Source: a virus
Virus record (IMG/VR): IMGVR_UViG_3300021440_000102
Coordinates: 1-26,793 of that record
DNA length: 26,793 nucleotides
Direction: 5' to 3' (one strand)
Part shown: piece after piece, positions 22,258 to 26,793 of the stretch
Numbering within the stretch: position 1 is the first letter of the stretch
Layout: each line of letters opens with the position of its first letter
Translations under genes and position numbers: made by a program
Notes under the pieces: generated by a model
The model's input: only the letters and a program-made list of their open reading frames with translations
Database searches by the model: none
What the model was told of the DNA's origin: nothing

Positions 22258-22274
22258 TCTCACAAGGTGATTCC

Positions 22275-22514
22275 ATGAAAGCATTCAGAGTTTTCCAAGA
22301 CAACAAGCGTTGCAACGAGTATGCAATAAAAGGTTGGACTAAAGATACTTTTGCAACTTTAGAAGAGGCACAAGCATTTGCAGTTCATTGGTGTTATCCT
22401 TGTTATATCAAAGACTACAAAGAATGGCCACATCCTACAAAACTAAACGAACCAATTGATATGTCCACACACGAATTTTCTATTATGATGGAAATTCGAC
22501 AGATTGAAGAATAA
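22275..22514 (+). CDS. Hypothetical small protein (79 aa)
   Basis: MKAFRVFQDNKRCNEYAIKG at ATG 22275, with AAGGTGATTCC before it. Three Cys (about 13, 40, 43; the last two as CYPC) and several Trp are present. CYPC resembles one half of a metal or redox motif, but the partner pair is missing. Ends with EFSIMMEIRQIEE. Function unknown. Confidence 0.66.
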   Translation: MKAFRVFQDNKRCNEYAIKGWTKDTFATLEEAQAFAVHWCYPCYIKDYKEWPHPTKLNEPIDMSTHEFSIMMEIRQIEE

Positions 22515-22543
22515 TCTTTCTTATATCCAAGGTGATTCTAATC

Positions 22544-23548
22544 ATGAAGATTCTATGCGCCTATTCCTCCCTCACAATCTCCTGTGATCATTTTCCAGGA
22601 TTCCTTTCCTCACGTGAAGCGTGTCATCCAATCTTTCATGCTCCACAAAAGAAACTTCTCTCCTATCTAGGTAAGTGGGCAGGATCTGAACTTACTCCAG
22701 TAGATTCTTATCTTCTCTTTCTCTCAATGCTTCGCTCCACTGACCTAGTAGAATTCCGAGTACCTGCAACTCTCACAGATAAAACTCATTCAATCGTTGC
22801 TCAAAACATGGAGATGCTTGCAAAAACCATTTCCAAAATGAACACGATTCAGAATCCTTCTGTAATCTTTCCTCGTGTTGCAATCACCCCGGACACAAAA
22901 GATCTTTCCAATGTCTCCTATTGGATTGACTCTTGGAAACAAACCTATCAAGACTTCCTAGATGGACATATCTCTGCTCACGATTCCCGAAAACTTATTC
23001 TTCGAGAATCTGCACTCGAACGTCTAATCAAGAATCCTCATAAACCTCTCTCATCCTATGCTTCTCAAATTGCAGATTGGGCAGCACTAGCAGGAGACTT
23101 CCCCACATTCTCTCTCAAATCCCCATTCAATGGAGAATCAATCTATTGTTCTGATTACTGGAAACAGATCATAACCAAATGTGCTCACGAAGAGCAACTC
23201 TTTTCAATCCCTCGTAATGATCTGATCGAACTCCTAGAGCATTGTGAAACCAATGTACCAATCGGATCAATCTTTTCCAACGCTCTCTTCAAGATCCTTC
23301 GACACGCTCTAGATCGTCAGAAGAATTTCCTAGGTCTGGGTGATTTGGATATTAAGAAATCAACCTATCAAATCCTCACATCCACAGACTCAGTTGAAGA
23401 TGGAAATATTCGAGCAATTCTCCAAGTATCTCCAGATCATCCCCCTAAGCCAGAAGAATATCCCACAAAATTCGCATACATGAAAGCAAAGATGCGATAT
23501 GACATGGCAAAGAAATATGGAACTCTTGAGCAAAAGGAAGGAGAATAA
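22544..23548 (+). CDS. Large conserved-looking early protein, unknown (334 aa)
   Basis: Start at ATG 22544 (MKILCAYSSLTISCDHFPGF), after AAGGTGATTCTAATC; a GTG four codons earlier lies inside that site. Helical for most of its length (QNMEMLAKTISKMN, DSRKLILRESALERLIK), with conserved-looking features such as WADWAALAGDF-like sequence near residue 185 (ADWAALAGDFPTF). The end is Pro/Lys/Tyr-rich (EEYPTKFAYMKAKMRYDMAK). No nucleotide-binding, nuclease or HTH motif could be seen. It is the second longest gene of this block and lies before a set of three coupled genes, so it may take part in DNA replication, but this is only context. Confidence 0.8.
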   Translation: MKILCAYSSLTISCDHFPGFLSSREACHPIFHAPQKKLLSYLGKWAGSELTPVDSYLLFLSMLRSTDLVEFRVPATLTDKTHSIVAQNMEMLAKTISKMNTIQNPSVIFPRVAITPDTKDLSNVSYWIDSWKQTYQDFLDGHISAHDSRKLILRESALERLIKNPHKPLSSYASQIADWAALAGDFPTFSLKSPFNGESIYCSDYWKQIITKCAHEEQLFSIPRNDLIELLEHCETNVPIGSIFSNALFKILRHALDRQKNFLGLGDLDIKKSTYQILTSTDSVEDGNIRAILQVSPDHPPKPEEYPTKFAYMKAKMRYDMAKKYGTLEQKEGE

Positions 23549-23549
23549 A

Positions 23550-23771
23550 ATGCCTGGAATATATACATATGTAAAAGGTTCTACAACTCTTTGGGAAGCT
23601 ATGCGTAGACCTGTGCTTCTTCAAACTCACTGGGAGTTTGTTTCAGCTGTAGACAAAGAATTCCATCGTGTACAAAAGAAACAATTCTTTGCTTGGAATT
23701 ACGGAAACTACAAAGCAACTCTCACTAAACATGATTTTGATTCTATGTATATGATGGGAGGTGAATTGTGA
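23550..23771 (+). CDS. Hypothetical small protein (73 aa)
   Basis: Start at ATG 23550 (MPGIYTYVKGSTTLWEAMRR), one base after the previous stop, because AAGGAGAATAAA lies before it; an ATG 17 codons earlier is inside the previous gene. Aromatic-rich (FFAWNYGNYKATLTKHDFDS, YMMGGEL). No family. It overlaps the next gene by 4 bases (GTGA). Confidence 0.7.
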   Translation: MPGIYTYVKGSTTLWEAMRRPVLLQTHWEFVSAVDKEFHRVQKKQFFAWNYGNYKATLTKHDFDSMYMMGGEL

Positions 23772-24094
23772 GTCTACCTCTTTCCTACACTCTCACAAAC
23801 TCTTTCCATCTTCCCGCAAATCACATAAAAGTTTGTGATAAATACTACATTCTCTACTGGCAATCTCGTTTTGTCTTCGCATCCATGCTCAATGGACCAA
23901 GAATTGAACGCGAAGGAATTGGATATGAACCTATTCTTCTCGATGGACTCTCACAAGATTACCTAATGAATTATCCTGATGCACGAGTAAGATGTTCATT
24001 CAGGAGACTAAGGGGAAAAGTGGGTGGATATGTTCTCGTGCAAAAAATTCCTTCTCTAAACGGTGTTGACACTTCTTTTGGAGATTTAACCTAA
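23768..24094 (+). CDS. Hypothetical protein, GTG start (108 aa)
   Basis: GTG at 23768 with GGGAGGTG just before it and a GTGA overlap with the previous stop: the start is well supported. The protein begins MSLPLSYTLTNSFHLPANHI and is beta-rich in the first half (YYILYWQSRFVFASML), with a basic patch RVRCSFRRLRGKVGG near the end, which could contact nucleic acid. Unknown function. Stop and next start are adjacent (TAAATG). Confidence 0.72.
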   Translation: MSLPLSYTLTNSFHLPANHIKVCDKYYILYWQSRFVFASMLNGPRIEREGIGYEPILLDGLSQDYLMNYPDARVRCSFRRLRGKVGGYVLVQKIPSLNGVDTSFGDLT

Positions 24095-24661
24095 ATGAAC
24101 ATCTTCTTCCTTGACCCAAATCCTAAAATTGCAGCATCAATGCATTGTGACCAACATCTGCATAAGATGATTCTTGAATCTGCTCAGATGTTATCCACTG
24201 CAGCTCGTTTCTACGCTCCTTGGAGAAAGAAATGGGATGATGTATATAAACCTACACATCTAAACCATCCTTGCAATCTTTGGCTACAGAAAGATATTGA
24301 GAATGTACTCTGGCTAACCAATCTCTGTTCTCATCTCAACTCTATTCGCATGTCTTTAGGTTCAGAAGAACATGCCTCAATGAAAGTAATTGAGATTGCA
24401 TCAACTCTTATCGAAGCCGTAAACTTTTTTAAGCCAGTGGATTTTGATGAAGTTACTCCAATCTTCTGCGGCCCTCTCCAAATCAAATTCCGCCCTGATC
24501 TTTCCATTCCTCAGAAATATCAAGAATACTATAAATACAAGTATCGTGAGTGGCTTGACACGCCTAACCGCATGAGTTATAAAGGTCGTCCTCTCCCACA
24601 TTTTCTTCATCAATTCGCAGGAAACATTGATCATGACGCAACCTCCACAAAATATTTCTAA
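24095..24661 (+). CDS. Widespread phage family with conserved His/Cys, possible DNA-repair-like (188 aa)
   Basis: MNIFFLDPNPKIAASMHCDQ with HLHKMILESAQMLSTA right after, then HLNHPCNLWLQ (55-65) and a late YYKYKYREW: this set of motifs occurs in a family found in many phages. I recall some members being annotated as pyrimidine-dimer glycosylase-like, but I cannot confirm that. Conserved His17, Cys18, Asp19, His21, His58 and Cys60 could form a metal or active site. The stop overlaps the helicase start by 29 bases, so the two are translationally linked, which fits nucleic-acid work. Function is provisional. Confidence 0.75.
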   Translation: MNIFFLDPNPKIAASMHCDQHLHKMILESAQMLSTAARFYAPWRKKWDDVYKPTHLNHPCNLWLQKDIENVLWLTNLCSHLNSIRMSLGSEEHASMKVIEIASTLIEAVNFFKPVDFDEVTPIFCGPLQIKFRPDLSIPQKYQEYYKYKYREWLDTPNRMSYKGRPLPHFLHQFAGNIDHDATSTKYF

Positions 24662-26324
24662 CCCTAAACTTGCTGCTCTTCTTGCTAAGATTCGAGAAAC
24701 TCGACGAGTCGAATCGGAGCTTCTGCACTCTCGTAAACCAGAACTTATCATTGAAGAATCCACTCCCATCAAAGAAGATTCCTCCCATATCCTAGACAAG
24801 TACGGCAATCTAATCACCCTGAATTCCAAGCAACTTTCTTTTGTTAATCTTGCCGGCAAGGAAGGTAAATCTGCCGTACTCATTGGAGCAGCAGGTACTG
24901 GTAAAACAACCACTCAACGAGCAGTTTGTGAAACCCTTATTCAAAGCGGTCATGCTGGAATTCTTGATGCGCAAGATCATAAGCATCTAATCTCCGGTAC
25001 TCCTGGAATTGTAATTTGTGCATACACTCGTCGCGCAGTTGCAAATATCAAACGTAATCTTCCCAAAGATCTTCAAGCCAATGCAATCACAATCCACAAA
25101 CTTCTAGAATACCAACCTGTCTATTACACAGTAATGGATGAGAATTCTGGAGAAGAGAAAACCAAGATGGTATTTGAAGCTCGTCGTAATACTTCTAATC
25201 CTCTTCCCCCTTCCATTAAATGTATCATCTTTGAAGAATCATCCATGCTTGGAACTGATCTTCATCAGGAGGTTATCGATGCTTGTCCGCATTCGCCTCA
25301 AATCATTTACCTTGGTGATATTCAGCAATTACCACCTGTTTTTGGGCCTGCCATTCTCGGGTTTAAACTTCTTGAACTCTCGGTTATCGAACTCACGGAA
25401 GTATATCGTCAAGCATTGGAATCTCCAATTATTTCGCTTGCACATAGAATTCTATCAGGTAAAAGTCTCAAAGACTCTGAATTCCCTCAATGGAAATTCC
25501 CAGGCAAATTAACAATCCATCCCTGGAAAAAGAAGATCGACTCTCTCAATGCTCTAAACACAGCAGGACAATTCTTCACCGCAGCCTTCGATAAAAAGAT
25601 CTACATTCCAGAAGAAGATATCATTCTCCTTCCCTTCAACAAATCTTTCGGAACAATCGAACTAAACAATATCATCGCAAATCACCTTGCTAAATCTCGA
25701 GACACTGAAGTCTATCAAGTAATTGCAGGATTCAATAAGCATCATTTCTCGGTAGGCGATAAGATTTTATTTGATAAGGAAGATGCAACGATTCTCAAGA
25801 TCGAAACCAATCCTGCATACTTTGGCGCCCAGCCTAAATATCATTCCAAAACTCTGGATTATTGGGGCCATGATTCTGATCCGAAATATCGGGAACTTAC
25901 AGCAGATGGAGATGTAGATTTCATTCTCTCTCAAACAGCAATGGCTGCAAATTCAGAGGATAGAGTTCGACAATCTTCCCACATCATTACTGTGAGAATG
26001 AATGATTCTGACGCGGAGGTTAAACTTGATAAAGCTTCAGATATCAATACTCTATTGCTTGGTTACGCACTTACCGTTCATAAAAGTCAAGGTTCAGAAT
26101 GGAGAAAAGTATTCTTTGTATGTCATCAGTCACATGCCACAATGCTACAACGAGAGCTATTGTATACCGCTGTTACGCGGGCTAGAGAAGAACTTTACAT
26201 CATTTGCGAGCCTGAGACATTCGTTAAGGGAATTGAAAGCCAACGGGTTAAAGGTAACACGCTTGCAGAAAAAGCAGAGTTCTTCAAAGGGAAACTGAAA
26301 GCTGAAACTGAACTTGAAGGTTGA
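24633..26324 (+). CDS. RecD/Dda-like SF1B DNA helicase (563 aa)
   Basis: ATG 24633 is chosen (MTQPPQNISNPKLAALLAKI), with CAGGAAAC before it; a TTG two codons upstream is less likely. Motif I GAAGTGKT (85-92), a motif Ib-like ITIHKLL (152-158), motif II IIFEESSML (198-206, Glu201), motif III GDIQQLPPV (228-236), motif V LTVHKSQGSEW (about 480-490) and motif VI YTAVTRARE (about 511-519) form the full helicase set of superfamily 1B, like T4 Dda and RecD2, which move 5' to 3'. The N-terminal 60 residues are a non-conserved extension. It would unwind DNA in early replication or recombination. The call is secure; the direction is from the family. Confidence 0.92.
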   Translation: MTQPPQNISNPKLAALLAKIRETRRVESELLHSRKPELIIEESTPIKEDSSHILDKYGNLITLNSKQLSFVNLAGKEGKSAVLIGAAGTGKTTTQRAVCETLIQSGHAGILDAQDHKHLISGTPGIVICAYTRRAVANIKRNLPKDLQANAITIHKLLEYQPVYYTVMDENSGEEKTKMVFEARRNTSNPLPPSIKCIIFEESSMLGTDLHQEVIDACPHSPQIIYLGDIQQLPPVFGPAILGFKLLELSVIELTEVYRQALESPIISLAHRILSGKSLKDSEFPQWKFPGKLTIHPWKKKIDSLNALNTAGQFFTAAFDKKIYIPEEDIILLPFNKSFGTIELNNIIANHLAKSRDTEVYQVIAGFNKHHFSVGDKILFDKEDATILKIETNPAYFGAQPKYHSKTLDYWGHDSDPKYRELTADGDVDFILSQTAMAANSEDRVRQSSHIITVRMNDSDAEVKLDKASDINTLLLGYALTVHKSQGSEWRKVFFVCHQSHATMLQRELLYTAVTRAREELYIICEPETFVKGIESQRVKGNTLAEKAEFFKGKLKAETELEG

Positions 26325-26335
26325 AAGGAATCAAC

Positions 26336-26581
26336 ATGCTAATTCATACTCCTCACTCTGAGTGTCCTTTTGTCATCAAACTTTCTGACATTAAAGAAGG
26401 AACTGTATTCCAGATAGCAGATGATCAGTTCTTCTACATGAAAACGGACGTTACTAAACATGAAGTCTTGTTAAATATAGTCTCTGCTGTAGATCTTTCT
26501 ACTGGCCAAAGAACATCTTTTGTTGAAAATAGGCTCTGTCGTCCTCTAACTGCTGCGATTCTCTTTCCATTCGGAGCATAG
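26336..26581 (+). CDS. Hypothetical small protein (81 aa)
   Basis: ATG 26336 (MLIHTPHSECPFVIKLSDIK), with GAAAGGAATCAAC before it; an in-frame TTG five codons earlier overlaps the helicase stop and has no better site. Beta-rich (EGTVFQIADDQFFYMKTDV), ending VENRLCRPLTAAILFPFGA. It looks like a small single-domain protein; no family recognised. Last gene before a strong promoter. Confidence 0.68.
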   Translation: MLIHTPHSECPFVIKLSDIKEGTVFQIADDQFFYMKTDVTKHEVLLNIVSAVDLSTGQRTSFVENRLCRPLTAAILFPFGA

Positions 26582-26605
26582 AAATCTTTCCTCAGGTGGG
26601 GGCAC

Positions 26606-26634
26606 TTGACAACCAACCCCCCTTCCTATATCAT
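26606..26634 (+). promoter_or_regulatory. Strong sigma-70 promoter before the right-edge gene
   Basis: TTGACA (26606-26611), 17 bp, then TATCAT (26629-26634, 5 of 6 to TATAAT). A start near 26641 gives a leader of about 93 bases with a GGAAAC...GTTTCC hairpin (26650-26672). It is the best sigma-70 match seen in the window, with optimal spacing. Confidence 0.75.
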
Positions 26635-26733
26635 CCCTTTACCGGCTCAGGAAACGCCGTCCTAAAGTTTCCAGTCTCTCTAATCTTTCTTTCTCAACCC
26701 TGGGTAACCAATCCCAATTTCTTAGGATCTAAA

Positions 26734-26793
26734 ATGACTGACCAAAACACCGCAAACACCGCCGTTGCTGCTGATACAATTACTCCGAATTCG
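26734..26793 (+). CDS. Partial gene at right edge (first 20 codons)
   Basis: ATG 26734 with TTAGGATCTAAA before it; the first 20 residues, MTDQNTANTAVAADTITPNS, are visible and the frame is open to the edge. The start is Thr/Ala/Asn-rich and looks disordered. Its own strong promoter suggests an abundant early or middle protein, for example a single-strand binding protein or a DNA polymerase accessory, but this cannot be decided here. Confidence 0.6.
   Translation, partial: MTDQNTANTAVAADTITPNS

Noticed and set aside
24190-24200. A further TTATCCACT, DnaA-box-like
   Set aside because: Eight of nine bases, but inside a coding sequence and alone.

Overview
The window is a 26.8-kb piece of a tailed double-stranded DNA bacteriophage, most likely a short-tailed (podovirus-like) phage of a Gram-negative host. 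The evidence is a full head and packaging cassette, a tail-nozzle and tailspike set with no tape measure, tail tube or sheath, a row of internal virion proteins, and a small lipoprotein with a Gram-negative style lipobox. Genes are tightly packed, often with 4-base or adjacent stop/start junctions. No tRNA, rRNA, CRISPR array, transposon, integrase or phage RNA polymerase was seen.

Layout. Positions 1-18055 (minus strand, read right to left) are the late block: small terminase, a 55-aa gene, large terminase, portal, a 92-aa gene, scaffold, a decoration-like protein, major capsid protein (SU10/DUF5309 type), three small head-region genes, a lipoprotein, head-tail adaptor, tailspike, tail nozzle, a 194-aa structural protein, a membrane protein with a coiled coil, and three internal virion (ejection) proteins. 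The last of these runs off the left edge. Positions 18569-26793 (plus strand) are the early/middle block: mostly small unknown proteins, a SprT-like metalloprotease, a widespread phage family with conserved His/Cys residues, a RecD/Dda-like SF1B helicase, and a partial gene at the right edge. Two small genes (43 and 56 aa) open this block.

The divergent region between the blocks (18056-18568) is the most interesting part. It has a consensus sigma-54 promoter (TGGCAC-N5-TTGCT) facing the early block and a one-mismatch sigma-54 promoter (TGGCAT-N5-TTGCT) facing the late block. Between them are three repeats spaced exactly 20 bp, two of which carry a TGAC-N7-GTCA dyad. Two perfect DnaA boxes in inverted orientation and a near-match sit over the late-facing promoter. 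This reads as a combined transcription switch and possible replication origin. It would be unusual for a phage, and it remains an inference.

A second gene-free region (19616-19988) has a terminator, a sigma-70-like promoter, direct repeats, and a 30-bp inverted repeat built of 8-bp units. In 29 of its 30 positions the inverted repeat stays pairable in a minus-strand RNA through G-U wobbles. A third structured leader (21273-21338) has two overlapping hairpins that cannot both form. All reading is by eye; no database search or folding program was run.
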